Shown here in pieces: positions 7,985 through 17,056 of a stretch of 64,000 nucleotides of DNA (positions within the stretch are counted from its first letter, which is position 1; each line of letters begins with the position of its first letter). The stretch spans positions 79,462 to 143,461 of the forward strand of contig JAKQKQ010000335.1 of the NCBI GenBank assembly GCA_029560585.1, given 5' to 3'. The notes under the pieces are model-generated. The model saw only the letters and a list, made by a program, of their open reading frames with translations, had not been told where the DNA came from and searched no databases. The translations under genes were made by a program, and so were the position numbers. The DNA is from Verrucomicrobiota bacterium. GTDB taxonomy: Bacteria > Verrucomicrobiota > Verrucomicrobiia > JADLBR01.

Positions 7985-9712
7985 ATGGCTAGCGTCCCGC
8001 CGCGACAAGCCCGTTTGACTTCAAGCGCAGCATGCGTCTCGGTCCTCATGTCTTTTTTGTGCTGGATTCCCGGCCACGCCCAAGAGGCGGGGGGCGGTGG
8101 CACAAACATGTTTCAGAATGCAGACATGAGCCGCGCCGTACCCATGGAGGTGCTGTGGGACGGGGTGGATAGCAAGAGCAAGCTGCGGGTGCCGACCTAC
8201 AGCCGCATTGCGGCGACCATGAGCGGGAAGGTGACGGGTGTGCCCATGCCGGCGTCGCCGGCGATAGGCGACGTCACCGGCGACCAATTGCCCGACCTGG
8301 TCGTTGGCGATGGGCTGGGCTACATCTGGGTGTTCAAGAACGTGGGCACGAAGGAGGCGCCGAAATTCACCGGCGGGGAGATCCTGCCGGTCTGGCTCTT
8401 CCACGAAGAGCGTTGGGGCGGATATCAGCTGCACGCGGGTTGGGAGCGAGAAAACCCCCGCTATGTCCCGCGTGTCCACCTGACCGACTGGGATGGCAAC
8501 CGAGAGCCGGAGTTGGTTGTGGGCACATTCTTTGGCGAGATCTATCACGTGCCGCTGAACATCAGCGGCGGCCAGGTGTCCGTGCCCAACGGCACCGCGG
8601 CGCAGTCCGAGATCGGGGTCCGCCAGCAGGGCGAGTTTTGGGGGAACTTCTTCACGCCATTTGTCTGGGACTGGAACGGCGACGGGGCCAAGGATCTCCT
8701 CATAGGCGAGGGCACCTACGCGTGCAACGCGGTCTATCTGCTGTTCAACACCGGCAGCAACTCAGGCCCGAAGTTCAAGGCGGATGAGCGGAAGGTGCTG
8801 GTGTGGGGCGATGGGCGCGAGCAGCTCAAGCCAGCGATCGTCGACTGGGACAACGACGGAAACGCCGACCTTCTCGTCTGCGACTACAATGGCGGCATCA
8901 CCATCCACCTCAACAAGGGCGGCAACAAGGACCTCAAGGAACCCCTCCCATCCCAGGGCATCGACTTGCAGATCGGGAGCCAGAAGAGTTTTGGGACGCT
9001 CTGCTGTCCGGCGATCGGCGATCTCAATGGCGACGGGCTCTTCGATATCGTGATCGGAAAATCCGATGGGACCCTGAGCTATGCGTATAACAGGGGGAAG
9101 GCCGGGGCGCCGAAGTTCGACAAGCTCGAGCAATTCGCCGGCGCGGACATTTATCCGGCGACCAAGCGCCCGGTGTACTGGACCGACAACCTCATGCGCT
9201 CAGGCACGCCCTACTACGTGGTGGAGCAGTTCAACGATCCGACCAACACCGCGGGACCCGGCCGCAGCGGCGGGGACTGCGTCCGGCTGCGCTTCGTCAC
9301 GCCCCAGCAGACCGTCGCGAAGGGGAAGTTCCCGCCCGTCGGCAGCAGCGAGAAGGACTTTGTCAACATCATGCGGTACGAGCAGAGCAGCAAGCTCTAC
9401 GTGGGCAAGAAGTACGAGATCAGTTTCTGGATCCGCCGGGAGGGCTTCACGTCCTGCGACTGGTACATCTGGGGCGAAGAGTGGGAGAAGGGGAAGACCC
9501 GCCGCGGTGAGGAGATCCAATGGTACGGCAAGAAGCGGCTCTCCGTCCACCAGGAGCGCGAAAATGTGGCTGGCGGCGGCTGGCGGTTCATCAAGAAGAC
9601 ATTCGTGCTGCCGGGCAAGATCAAGGGCAATGACGTGAACCACATCTTCTGGATTCTCACGAATGGCACGGGTGAGGTGTACGTCGACGACATCAGCTTC
9701 AAGGAGGTCTGA
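7985..9712 (+). CDS. secreted FG-GAP (VCBS-like) repeat protein with C-terminal binding domain, copy 1
   Basis: A 575-residue protein with a signal peptide to about residue 32. Five or more FG-GAP repeats follow, with calcium-type loops: DVTGDQLPDLVVGDG, DWDGNREPELVVGTF, DWNGDGAKDLLIGEG, DWDNDGNADLLVCDY and DLNGDGLFDIVIGKS. They should form an integrin-alpha-like beta-propeller over residues of about 80-380. The last 190 residues form a separate beta-rich domain ending GEVYVDDISFKEV, like CBM4/9-type carbohydrate-binding folds. No catalytic motif is visible. The protein is probably extracellular, binding a glycan or surface ligand. It is followed by a close paralogue. The start follows a weak GAGG site. 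Confidence 0.82.
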   Translation: MASVPPRQARLTSSAACVSVLMSFLCWIPGHAQEAGGGGTNMFQNADMSRAVPMEVLWDGVDSKSKLRVPTYSRIAATMSGKVTGVPMPASPAIGDVTGDQLPDLVVGDGLGYIWVFKNVGTKEAPKFTGGEILPVWLFHEERWGGYQLHAGWERENPRYVPRVHLTDWDGNREPELVVGTFFGEIYHVPLNISGGQVSVPNGTAAQSEIGVRQQGEFWGNFFTPFVWDWNGDGAKDLLIGEGTYACNAVYLLFNTGSNSGPKFKADERKVLVWGDGREQLKPAIVDWDNDGNADLLVCDYNGGITIHLNKGGNKDLKEPLPSQGIDLQIGSQKSFGTLCCPAIGDLNGDGLFDIVIGKSDGTLSYAYNRGKAGAPKFDKLEQFAGADIYPATKRPVYWTDNLMRSGTPYYVVEQFNDPTNTAGPGRSGGDCVRLRFVTPQQTVAKGKFPPVGSSEKDFVNIMRYEQSSKLYVGKKYEISFWIRREGFTSCDWYIWGEEWEKGKTRRGEEIQWYGKKRLSVHQERENVAGGGWRFIKKTFVLPGKIKGNDVNHIFWILTNGTGEVYVDDISFKEV

Positions 9713-9779
9713 CGGTCTTTGGGGACAGGGGTGGCCGTCTTTTACTGGACGGGACGGCGGTCGCGGTTAGTGTTTTTCC

Positions 9780-11495
9780 GTGAATCTGATGCGAGGTTCA
9801 GCCGGGCGCGCCGCGCTTGCGCCCTTGGTCGCCCTGGGTCTGCTGATTCCGCGGGGCACCGCCGTCGCCCAGCAAGGGGGCGGCAGCAACATGGTCAACA
9901 ACGCGGACATGGGCCGGGCGATCCCCGTCGAGGTCCTTTGGGAGGGCGTTGATAGCAAAGGCAACCTCCGCGTTCCAACCGGGAGCCGCATCACCGCGAC
10001 ATCTAGCGGCAATGTGACTTCCGTCCCGATGCCGGCGTCCCCGTCGATCGGCGACGTGACGGGCGATCAGCTGCCCGACCTCGTCGTCGGCGATGGCCTG
10101 GGCTACATCTGGGTCTTTAAGAACTCTGGGGCCAAGGAGGCACCGAAGTTTACGCAGGGCGAGATTCTGCCCATGTGGCTGTACTCGGAGGAGCGGTGGG
10201 GCGGCTATAAGATCCACGAGCCGTGGGAGCGCGACAACCCGCGCTACGTGCCCCGCGTTTTTCTCACCGACTGGGACGGCAATCGCGAACCGGAGGTCGT
10301 GGTCGGGACCTTCTATGGCGAGATCTTCCGCGTGCCCCTGAACATCAGCGGGGGCCGGATCGCCGTTCCCGGCAGCCGCGCGACGGAGTTTGAGATCAAC
10401 ATCCGGCAGCAGGGCGAGTTCTGGGGCAACCTGTTCACGCCCTGCGTCTGGGACTGGAACGGTGATGGCCTGAAAGACCTCATCATTGGCGAGGGCACGT
10501 ACGCGTGCAATGCCGTCTATCTTCTCCTCAATACCGGAAGCAATTCGGGCCCGAGGTTCAAGGCGGAGGAGCGCAAGGTGATGGTGTGGGGCGATGGGCG
10601 CGAGCAGCTCAAGCCGATCGTCATCGATTGGGACAACGACGGGACCGCGGACCTCCTGGTCTGCGATTACAAGGGCGAGATCACCGTCCACCTCAATAAG
10701 GGCGGCCACAAGGACATGAAAGAGCCACTGCCATCCGAAGGCAGCCCGGTGGCGGTCGCTGGCCAGAAGTCGATTGGCCAGCTCGCGTGTCCCGCCCTGG
10801 GCGACCTCAATGGGGACGGGCTGCCGGATCTCGTCGTCGGGAAAACGGATGGCACCCTGCATCTCGCGCTGAACACCGGCAAGGCGGGCGCGTTCAAATT
10901 CGACAAGATCGAGCCCATCAAGGGTGCCGACATCTATCCGGCCACGAAGAAGGTGGTGTATTGGAATGACTCCTCTCTTCGCCCAGGCGTGCCGTACCAC
11001 GTGGTGGAGCAATTCAACGACCCGGCCAACACCGCGGGTCCCAACCGGAGCGGGGGGGATTGCCTCAGGCTCTACTACGTGGAGCCCAAGCAGGTCGTCG
11101 CCAGCGGCAAGTTCCCCGAAGTGGGGGCCAAGATCAAGGACTTCAAGAACATCCTGCGCTACGATGGGAGCTTCAAGATGTTCGTTGGGAAGAAATACGA
11201 GTTGACCTTCTGGGTGCGACGCAGCGGGTTTCAGGCGTGCGAGTGGTACACGTGGGCCAACGAATGGGAGCAGGAGAAGACGCGTCGTGGTGAGGAGGCG
11301 CAGTGGTACGGCAAGAAGCTCCTCTCATCCCACCACAAACGCGAGGAGATCACTCCGGGCAACTGGAAACAGATCAAATACACGTTCACCCTCGAGGGCA
11401 AGATCAAGGGCAACGAGATGATCCACAACCTCTGGTTCCTCACCGACGGCAAGGGTGAACTCTACGTCGACGACATCAGCTACCGCGAGCTCTGA
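9780..11495 (+). CDS. secreted FG-GAP (VCBS-like) repeat protein, copy 2 (tandem paralogue)
   Basis: A 571-residue paralogue of the preceding protein, collinear along its whole length and by eye about two-thirds identical. It has the same repeat loops (DVTGDQLPDLVVGDG, DWDGNREPEVVVGTF, DWNGDGLKDLIIGEG, DWDNDGTADLLVCDY, DLNGDGLPDLVVGKT) and the same C-terminal domain ending GELYVDDISYREL. The tandem arrangement 67 bases apart shows gene duplication. The listed start is GTG at 9780; the ATG at 9789 (MRGSAGRAALAPLVALG) is an equally good start of the signal peptide. Neither has a clear ribosome site. Differences concentrate in the leader and exposed loops, which could mean different ligands. Confidence 0.82.
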   Translation: MNLMRGSAGRAALAPLVALGLLIPRGTAVAQQGGGSNMVNNADMGRAIPVEVLWEGVDSKGNLRVPTGSRITATSSGNVTSVPMPASPSIGDVTGDQLPDLVVGDGLGYIWVFKNSGAKEAPKFTQGEILPMWLYSEERWGGYKIHEPWERDNPRYVPRVFLTDWDGNREPEVVVGTFYGEIFRVPLNISGGRIAVPGSRATEFEINIRQQGEFWGNLFTPCVWDWNGDGLKDLIIGEGTYACNAVYLLLNTGSNSGPRFKAEERKVMVWGDGREQLKPIVIDWDNDGTADLLVCDYKGEITVHLNKGGHKDMKEPLPSEGSPVAVAGQKSIGQLACPALGDLNGDGLPDLVVGKTDGTLHLALNTGKAGAFKFDKIEPIKGADIYPATKKVVYWNDSSLRPGVPYHVVEQFNDPANTAGPNRSGGDCLRLYYVEPKQVVASGKFPEVGAKIKDFKNILRYDGSFKMFVGKKYELTFWVRRSGFQACEWYTWANEWEQEKTRRGEEAQWYGKKLLSSHHKREEITPGNWKQIKYTFTLEGKIKGNEMIHNLWFLTDGKGELYVDDISYREL

Positions 11496-11513
11496 GCCTG
11501 AAACTTCCCCCGT

Positions 11514-11537
11514 GGCGCAGGCAATCCTGCCTGCGTC
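11514..11537. repeat. family C palindromic repeat (GCAGGATTGCCTGC type)
   Basis: GGCGCAGGCAATCCTGCCTG lies here as the reverse complement of the element at 51527. Related arms occur at 41741-41810 and 59853-59917. Confidence 0.5.
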
Positions 11538-11561
11538 GGCGGCGGGGCTAGCTCGAATGCT

Positions 11562-11596
11562 CAGATCCCGGGCAGTAGCAGCCTGTTTGCAGGCGA
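11562..11596. repeat. family B repeat (GGGCAGTAG / GCCTG-GCAGGC type)
   Basis: CAGATCCCGGGCAGTAGCAG followed by GCCTGTTTGCAGGCGAT matches the element at 41579 almost base for base. Further copies in the opposite orientation lie at 28749 and 46252. The GCCTG...CAGGC core can form a hairpin. Confidence 0.55.
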
Positions 11597-11763
11597 TCCC
11601 ACGTCCCATTTTCACCCCCGGTGGTGCACTGCCGGGGCATGGGATGCAGCCAGAGACTCTAGGCCGCGCCACATCTGTGTCGATGCCGCCCATCGCGCGG
11701 CATCGAACCTAACCCGGCGTGAGCGAGCCGTCTCCGCAGGGAGGACCTGTGGCCGCGCGGCCC

Positions 11764-13116
11764 TCAGCCGTTGAGCGTCCAGCCATCCCGGTATTTTTTC
11801 GTGATATACTGCTCGGCCTCGGGGCAGTTGGTGGCCTTGAGGCTCTGGGCGTCCCACTGGAGTTTCTTTCCGGTGCGGTAGGCCACGAGGGCGAGGAGGT
11901 TGTGTTCGACCTCGGCCCCGGAGTAATCAAAGTTGCACCCCGTGGGCGAACCGGTCTTGCACGCCTGGACCCACTCCTGCTGGTGGCTGACCGGCATCGG
12001 GATCAGATCTTCGGGTTTCGGCGACTTGTAGTGCGTCATGTCGCCGCTGGGCAGCAGGAGCCTCCAGCCATAGTCGCACATGACGAAGCCCTTGTCGCCT
12101 TTGAAAACCAGGCCCTTGAAGAGCGGGTCCTTGCCCTCGGCGCCTCGGACGTCGCCCTCTGTCGGCTCGGGTTCTTGGTGGAAGATCTTGGATGGCATGC
12201 CGGGCTTCTTGCCCCCGTCATACCAGTACACTTTGACGGCGGGGCGCCAGTCGTTGGCGGGGTGGTCCCAGACGGCGGTTAGCCACGTGGGGCACGTGTC
12301 GCTATTGACCGGCGTCCCCTGCGCCTCGCAGCTGGTGGGAAACCGCAGATCCAGTGCCCAGAACGCCCAGTCCATCATGTGGCTGCCCATGTCGCCGATC
12401 TGGCCGCTCCCGAAATCCCAGAACCGGTTCCATTTGAGGCAGCCGCGGATGTACCCGGAATTGTAGGGGTGCATCTGCGAGGGGCCGATCCAGAGATCCC
12501 AGTTGAGATTGGCGGGCGCCTCCCCCTCGGCGGGGTAGTAGCTGCCGCCCTCGGGACGCCGGCTGCACCACACGCGCACCTCCTTCGGCACGCCAATCGC
12601 ACCGCCCCGGATCATCTCGACCACGCGTCGGGCATTCTCCGTCGAGTGCATCTGCGTGCCCATCTGGGTCGCGATCTTGCCCTTATACTTGAGGTAGGTC
12701 TCGCGGACCATCCGTGCCTCGTGGACCGAGTTGGCCAGCGGTTTCTCGCTGTAGACATGCTTGCCGCGATTCATGGCCCAGATGTTCACGAATGCGTGGG
12801 TATGGTCGGTCGTGGAGCACACCACAGCATCTATATCCTTTTGCTCAAGACACTTGCGCCAATCGGAGTAGGTCTTGGCCCCGGGGTATTCTTTGGCGGT
12901 GTCGGCCAGGATCGTCGAATCCACATCGCAGAGTGCCACGACGTTCTCGCCGGTGATCTCTTTAAAATGGGCCTTGGCTCGTCCCCCGACGCCGATGAAG
13001 GCAATATTGAGTTTCTCGTTCGGGGAATTGCCCTTGGCGAGAAGGCCCGACTTGAGAATAAGGGGGCCCGTTGCTGCTGCGGCATAGGTCTTGAGGAATT
13101 GACGGCGGGTTTTCAT
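11764..13116 (-). CDS. Tat-exported Gfo/Idh/MocA family oxidoreductase
   Basis: A 450-residue protein. MKTRRQFLKTYAAAATG is a twin-arginine leader, LNIAFIGVGGRAKAHF is the dinucleotide-binding motif, and YSEKPLANSVHEARM is the family EKP motif. The C-terminal domain has the QIGDMGSHMMDWAFWAL segment typical of secreted planctomycete/verrucomicrobial members. It is probably periplasmic and acts on a sugar derivative; the substrate cannot be inferred. It is transcribed leftward, away from the cytochrome block, with a 634-base spacer between them. A GGGACAGTC-like leader precedes the start without a strong ribosome site. Confidence 0.88.
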   Translation of the reverse strand: MKTRRQFLKTYAAAATGPLILKSGLLAKGNSPNEKLNIAFIGVGGRAKAHFKEITGENVVALCDVDSTILADTAKEYPGAKTYSDWRKCLEQKDIDAVVCSTTDHTHAFVNIWAMNRGKHVYSEKPLANSVHEARMVRETYLKYKGKIATQMGTQMHSTENARRVVEMIRGGAIGVPKEVRVWCSRRPEGGSYYPAEGEAPANLNWDLWIGPSQMHPYNSGYIRGCLKWNRFWDFGSGQIGDMGSHMMDWAFWALDLRFPTSCEAQGTPVNSDTCPTWLTAVWDHPANDWRPAVKVYWYDGGKKPGMPSKIFHQEPEPTEGDVRGAEGKDPLFKGLVFKGDKGFVMCDYGWRLLLPSGDMTHYKSPKPEDLIPMPVSHQQEWVQACKTGSPTGCNFDYSGAEVEHNLLALVAYRTGKKLQWDAQSLKATNCPEAEQYITKKYRDGWTLNG

Positions 13117-13619
13117 GACTGTCCCTTCAGGGTTGGGGTTTGGCCCGGCACGCGCAAAGGCGCGCCAGGGCGGTGCGTTCTGCGCGCAACCGCCCGAGCG
13201 GGCGGCTGCGCCGATTTTCAGGATGGGCTGATGATCGCACCATCATTCCTCATTGTGAGAACGCCCGCGCCCGCTGTCGATGGAATTTCGCTGTGGCCCC
13301 ACGCCCGCTATCGACCGCGGACGACGACATCATCGCGAAGCACGTGGATCGTTCGGGGTCCGAGAATTTAGTAGAAACAATATCAAATCATTAGATCTAC
13401 TTATTCGGAAAAACCAGGCGCAACCCCTCACGGCGTCGGACGACCGACCCGGATAAAATCGCTCGTATATTCTCAACGGACAATCGAATTAGTGCATAAG
13501 TTATTGTTATGAACAGATAAGATTCTCCATGAACAAGACTGATATATGTAGCGTGGGCGCAACGGCTTTTGGATTGGGGAGGGGGGGCTGAAAGGGGCAT
13601 TGGGGGCGACTGTTGCCTA

Positions 13620-13649
13620 TTGACCGGCGTAGGGGGAGCACCCTAGCGT
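13620..13649 (+). promoter_or_regulatory. possible promoter of the cytochrome conduit genes
   Basis: TTGACC (13620-13625) and TAGCGT (13644-13649), 18 bases apart, lie about 100 bases before the octaheme gene. The wide spacing and weak -10 make this tentative. Confidence 0.35.
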
Positions 13650-13695
13650 GATCGCGTCGGTGAAAACCAAACCAAGGAGAAACAACCTGACGCGG

Positions 13696-13716
13696 GTGTC
13701 AGAATCTGAGTGACAC
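13696..13716. promoter_or_regulatory. inverted repeat GTGTCA-N9-TGACAC in the conduit leader
   Basis: Perfect 6-bp arms (13696-13701 and 13711-13716) lie between the candidate promoter and the start of the octaheme gene. It could be an operator or an mRNA hairpin affecting translation. The start itself lacks an obvious ribosome site. Confidence 0.4.
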
Positions 13717-13750
13717 TCGGACGGGTAGAGATTGCACCGATCTTCCAAGT

Positions 13751-14572
13751 ATGAAAAAGACTATAGAGCCCCCACGTTGGTCCCGGGCCACGGCCTGGTT
13801 CAAGAAACATTCGGACAAGATGCCGGCGCTGCTTGTGGCCTTGGGTGCCCCGGCGGCGCTGATCTCGTGCGCGACGCTGCAGCACGCGATCGTGGCGCCC
13901 CCCAATCAGATTCCGGGAGCGGAATTCGTTGGGAGCGCCGCGTGCGAGGACTGCCACGCGGACGTGTCGGCCAAGTTCAAGAACGCGACGCACTCGCGGC
14001 TGAAGGCGCAGGGCGACAAGGCGAAGAACATTGGCTGCGAGTCCTGCCACGGTCCGGGCAGCAAGCACGTCGAGGCCGGCGGCGGGCGCGGTTCCATCGT
14101 GAATCCGCGGCGCTCGCCCGACGTGTGCTTCCAGTGCCACTTGGACAAGCGGGGTGAGTTCAGCCTCCCGTACACGCACCCGGTGCTGTCGGGCAAGGTG
14201 AGCTGCACCGATTGCCACGACCCGCACAAGGGCAACGCGATCCCGGCGGGCGGCACGGAGCTGGCCACCGAATTCGACACCTGCGGCAAGTGCCACACGG
14301 CCCAGCGTGGTCCGTTCGTGTTCGAGCACGAGGCCGTCCGCGAGGGCTGCGGCACCTGCCACAAGGTGCACGGCTCGGTGAACCCGAAGATGCTGAAGGC
14401 GCGCAACGCAAACCTGTGCCTGCAGTGCCACTTCCAACAGCAGACGGTCCCCGGCCAGATCTGGATTGGAGGCCGCGACCACTCGAGCTTCTTGAGCCGC
14501 GGTACCTGCTGGAGCGCCGGCTGTCACGAGGCCATCCACGGCTCGCAGATCGGCTCGTCACTGCGCTTTTAA
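13751..14572 (+). CDS. DmsE/MtrA-like multiheme c-type cytochrome (eight heme motifs)
   Basis: A 273-residue periplasmic or outer-membrane-inserted cytochrome. Seven CXXCH sites start at Cys65, 96, 126, 152, 178, 200 and 223. An eighth site, CWSAGCH at 253-259, has the CX4CH spacing. Named relatives (MtrA, PioA, DmsE) usually have ten hemes and pass electrons through an MtrB-type porin; that pairing is seen here with the next gene 22 bases away. The leader is unusual: a basic 24-residue N-region, a hydrophobic stretch, then LISC at 37-40, which fits a lipobox with Cys40 acylated. The protein may therefore be a lipoprotein rather than freely soluble. Start codon choice is uncertain because no ribosome site is visible. 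Confidence 0.85.
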   Translation: MKKTIEPPRWSRATAWFKKHSDKMPALLVALGAPAALISCATLQHAIVAPPNQIPGAEFVGSAACEDCHADVSAKFKNATHSRLKAQGDKAKNIGCESCHGPGSKHVEAGGGRGSIVNPRRSPDVCFQCHLDKRGEFSLPYTHPVLSGKVSCTDCHDPHKGNAIPAGGTELATEFDTCGKCHTAQRGPFVFEHEAVREGCGTCHKVHGSVNPKMLKARNANLCLQCHFQQQTVPGQIWIGGRDHSSFLSRGTCWSAGCHEAIHGSQIGSSLRF

Positions 14573-14594
14573 CTGAAGAGTAGGAGATACAGCT

Positions 14595-16931
14595 ATGACT
14601 AAGCAAATTTTCCTGATGAAACGGTGGATGCTCGCTGCGGTATTCGCGGGGCTCGGCCTCTGGGCCGGTCCTGCGTTCGCGGGCTCGGAACCGGCTCCGG
14701 CCACGTCGGAGAAGGCGGTCACCTCGGAGAAGGGGGCGGAGACGCCCGTCACCGAGGAGGAGGCCCTGAACAATTGGGTCGAGCTCGGCATGGGCTACAA
14801 CTGGGTCAACGGCGACGGCGCCCAGTTCCAGCAACGCATGGGCCTGCCGCGCGACTCGTTCTATGGCGGGATCGAGGACCTGCACATGGAGGGCGCGCTG
14901 GGCAAGGGTCAGTTGACGCTCGACGGGCGGGCGATCTTCGACAACGGGGATTACCTCGCAAACATCAAGTACACGCATCCCGACTGGGGCTACGTGAACT
15001 TCGGATTCCAGGAGTTCCGGACGTATTACGACGGGAGCGCTGGGTTCTTCCCCTCGGAGGACTATACCGCCGTCGGCAACACGCGGACGGACAAGTGGTT
15101 CGACGGATTCGATGACGAGATGTACATCGAGCGGGGCTCCCTGTGGTTTGAAGGGGGGCTGCTGTTGCCCGACATGCCGCAGATCGTGTTCCGCTACGAG
15201 CACAACTGGCGCCACGGCCGGAAGGACTCCACCAGCTGGGGTGACAGCGCCTACACGGGGGGCTATTACAACCACCTGGGCGCCGTCTCGACGTACGGTG
15301 CGCGCGCCTTCGTGCCGTCGTACTGGGACATCAACGAGTCGCGTGACATCTTCGACATCAAGCTCACGCACACCATCGGCAACACCGACTTCGGGATCGG
15401 CGGTCGCCTCGAGTTGCTCGACCAGGACAACGGCCTGTACGAGCGGCGGAGCCCGCACGCGATCGGCACCTCCCCCAAGGGCGCGAACACCAACATCGAC
15501 CGCAAGATAACGCAGAAGGAGGGCCTGGACGCGGACCTCTGGAACGTCCACACATTCACCGACACGAAGCTGAACGACCAGTTCACGCTCACCAGCGGCT
15601 TCTCGTATACGGCGATGGACACCGACGTGTTCGGGAGCCGCATCATCGGTGACCACTACGACGACGAGTACGACCGTTACTTCCAGCGGCGGCAGCAGCG
15701 CGATGAGGGTTTCCACGACCTCGTCGGCGGTGCCTTCCTGAAGCAGTACGTGGGCAACATGAGCCTGATGTACACACCCTTCGAGCACCTGGTCATCGTC
15801 CCGTCTGTCCGGGTCGAGGCCCAGGACCGCGATGGCATGGTCAACTTCATCGAGACGAACTTCGACAGCTCTAAGAATGGATTCCGGGAGTTGGCGAGCG
15901 ATCTGCGCAACATGCAGAACCGGCAGGACTTCGAGGTGACCGAGGGACTCGAGATTCGTTACACGGGCATCCCCGATTGGGTCTTCTACATCGCCGGTGA
16001 ATGGTCCGAGGGCACGACGCAACTCAAGGAGAGCGAATACTTGCTCCGCGAGGGCATCGACGACCACTGGGAAGTCCCGGGCTACAACGAGGCGACCGAA
16101 TTGTACCGGGACACCAACTCGGATCGTTCGCTTCAGAAGTACACCGCCGGGGTGAACTGGTACCCGCTGAATCAGGTGAACATCGGCGCGCAGTACTATT
16201 ATAAGGAGAAGGACATCGACTATGATTTCCTCACGGACTGGGAGACCTACACGGTCAATGGCACCGGGGATCTCTATCCGTCCTTCATCCGCGAGCAGGA
16301 CTTCCAGACGCACGATCTCAATGTGCGCCTGACCTTGCGCCCGTGCTCGTTCCTGACGGCCGTGACGCGGTATGATCTGCAGCACACCACCATCGACACC
16401 CGTGGGGATTTCGCCCGGTCGAGCGGCGTCAACGACACCGCCCGCGCGCTGGATTCGATGGAGAGCGCCCAGTTCGACAGCCACATCATCAGCGAGAGCA
16501 TCACGATCGTGCCGTGCCAGCACGTCTACATCCAGGGCAACGGGAGCTACTGCTTCGATGAGCTTGAGACCCCGATCTACGGTCGTGAGCTCCCGGCGGA
16601 TTCCGGCTACACGACCCTCGTCGGGCAGTCGCGGAACAGCTACTGGACCGTCAACGCGCTGCTGGGCATCCTGCTGGACGAGAAGACCAACCTGCAGTTC
16701 CAGTACGACTACTACCTGTCCAACGACTACGTGAACAACTACTTCGCGACGATGCCGTACGGTGCCGAGAGCGAAGAGAGCCGCGTCATGGCGACGCTGA
16801 ACCGGCAGATCACGCGCAACCTGAGCGTGACCCTCCGGTATGGCTTCGTCGACTTCAAGGACGTGCCGTCGGGCGGGTACAACGGATACAACGCGCACAT
16901 GGCGTACGCCGGCATGAAGTTCAGCTTCTGA
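14595..16931 (+). CDS. MtrB/PioB-like decaheme-associated outer-membrane beta-barrel
   Basis: A 778-residue protein with a signal peptide to about residue 29. A long series of amphipathic beta-strands separated by charged loops follows, ending YAGMKFSF with a C-terminal Phe as expected for a BAM substrate. Length and strand pattern fit the MtrB/PioB family, which sheathes the multiheme cytochrome across the outer membrane. The N-terminal CXXC seen in some MtrB proteins is absent. An AGGAGA site precedes the start. Its immediate pairing with the octaheme cytochrome is the strongest evidence for an electron conduit. No outer-surface MtrC/OmcA-type decaheme gene follows, so the terminal acceptor side is open or encoded elsewhere. 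Confidence 0.85.
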   Translation: MTKQIFLMKRWMLAAVFAGLGLWAGPAFAGSEPAPATSEKAVTSEKGAETPVTEEEALNNWVELGMGYNWVNGDGAQFQQRMGLPRDSFYGGIEDLHMEGALGKGQLTLDGRAIFDNGDYLANIKYTHPDWGYVNFGFQEFRTYYDGSAGFFPSEDYTAVGNTRTDKWFDGFDDEMYIERGSLWFEGGLLLPDMPQIVFRYEHNWRHGRKDSTSWGDSAYTGGYYNHLGAVSTYGARAFVPSYWDINESRDIFDIKLTHTIGNTDFGIGGRLELLDQDNGLYERRSPHAIGTSPKGANTNIDRKITQKEGLDADLWNVHTFTDTKLNDQFTLTSGFSYTAMDTDVFGSRIIGDHYDDEYDRYFQRRQQRDEGFHDLVGGAFLKQYVGNMSLMYTPFEHLVIVPSVRVEAQDRDGMVNFIETNFDSSKNGFRELASDLRNMQNRQDFEVTEGLEIRYTGIPDWVFYIAGEWSEGTTQLKESEYLLREGIDDHWEVPGYNEATELYRDTNSDRSLQKYTAGVNWYPLNQVNIGAQYYYKEKDIDYDFLTDWETYTVNGTGDLYPSFIREQDFQTHDLNVRLTLRPCSFLTAVTRYDLQHTTIDTRGDFARSSGVNDTARALDSMESAQFDSHIISESITIVPCQHVYIQGNGSYCFDELETPIYGRELPADSGYTTLVGQSRNSYWTVNALLGILLDEKTNLQFQYDYYLSNDYVNNYFATMPYGAESEESRVMATLNRQITRNLSVTLRYGFVDFKDVPSGGYNGYNAHMAYAGMKFSF

Positions 16932-16944
16932 AGCAACGGGGGCG

Positions 16945-16990
16945 CTCCCGCGTCCAAACGCCGGACCTGAAGGGTCGGCCAACGCGGGAG
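16945..16990 (+). other. intergenic stem-loop after the porin gene
   Basis: CTCCCGCGT (16945-16953) pairs with ACGCGGGAG (16982-16990), with an inner GCCGG/TCGGC helix. No T-tract follows, so it is more likely an mRNA-processing or stability element inside the transcript than a terminator. Confidence 0.45.
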
Positions 16991-17056
16991 TCCCCGGGGC
17001 TGGCGACCTTAGGGTGGGTTGCAGTGTTGGAATAGAAACAGAAGGAGAGCAGACAG

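Larger units (their letters stand above)
13117..13750. other. 634-base intergenic region with AT-rich segment
   Basis: No credible gene is seen. Bases 13367-13560 are much more AT-rich than the surroundings and include ATATCAAATCATTAGATCTA and TTATTGTTATGAACAGATAA. This unusual composition just upstream of the conduit genes is what a binding region for global regulators or a bent-DNA region would look like, or it may be a foreign remnant. It is the longest gene-free spacer in the window. Confidence 0.5.

Noticed and set aside
14160..16982. 940-codon minus-strand open frame opposite the octaheme and porin genes
   Set aside because: Its composition is rich in Val, Arg and His without any motif. 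The plus-strand genes have clear signal peptides, heme motifs and barrel strands.
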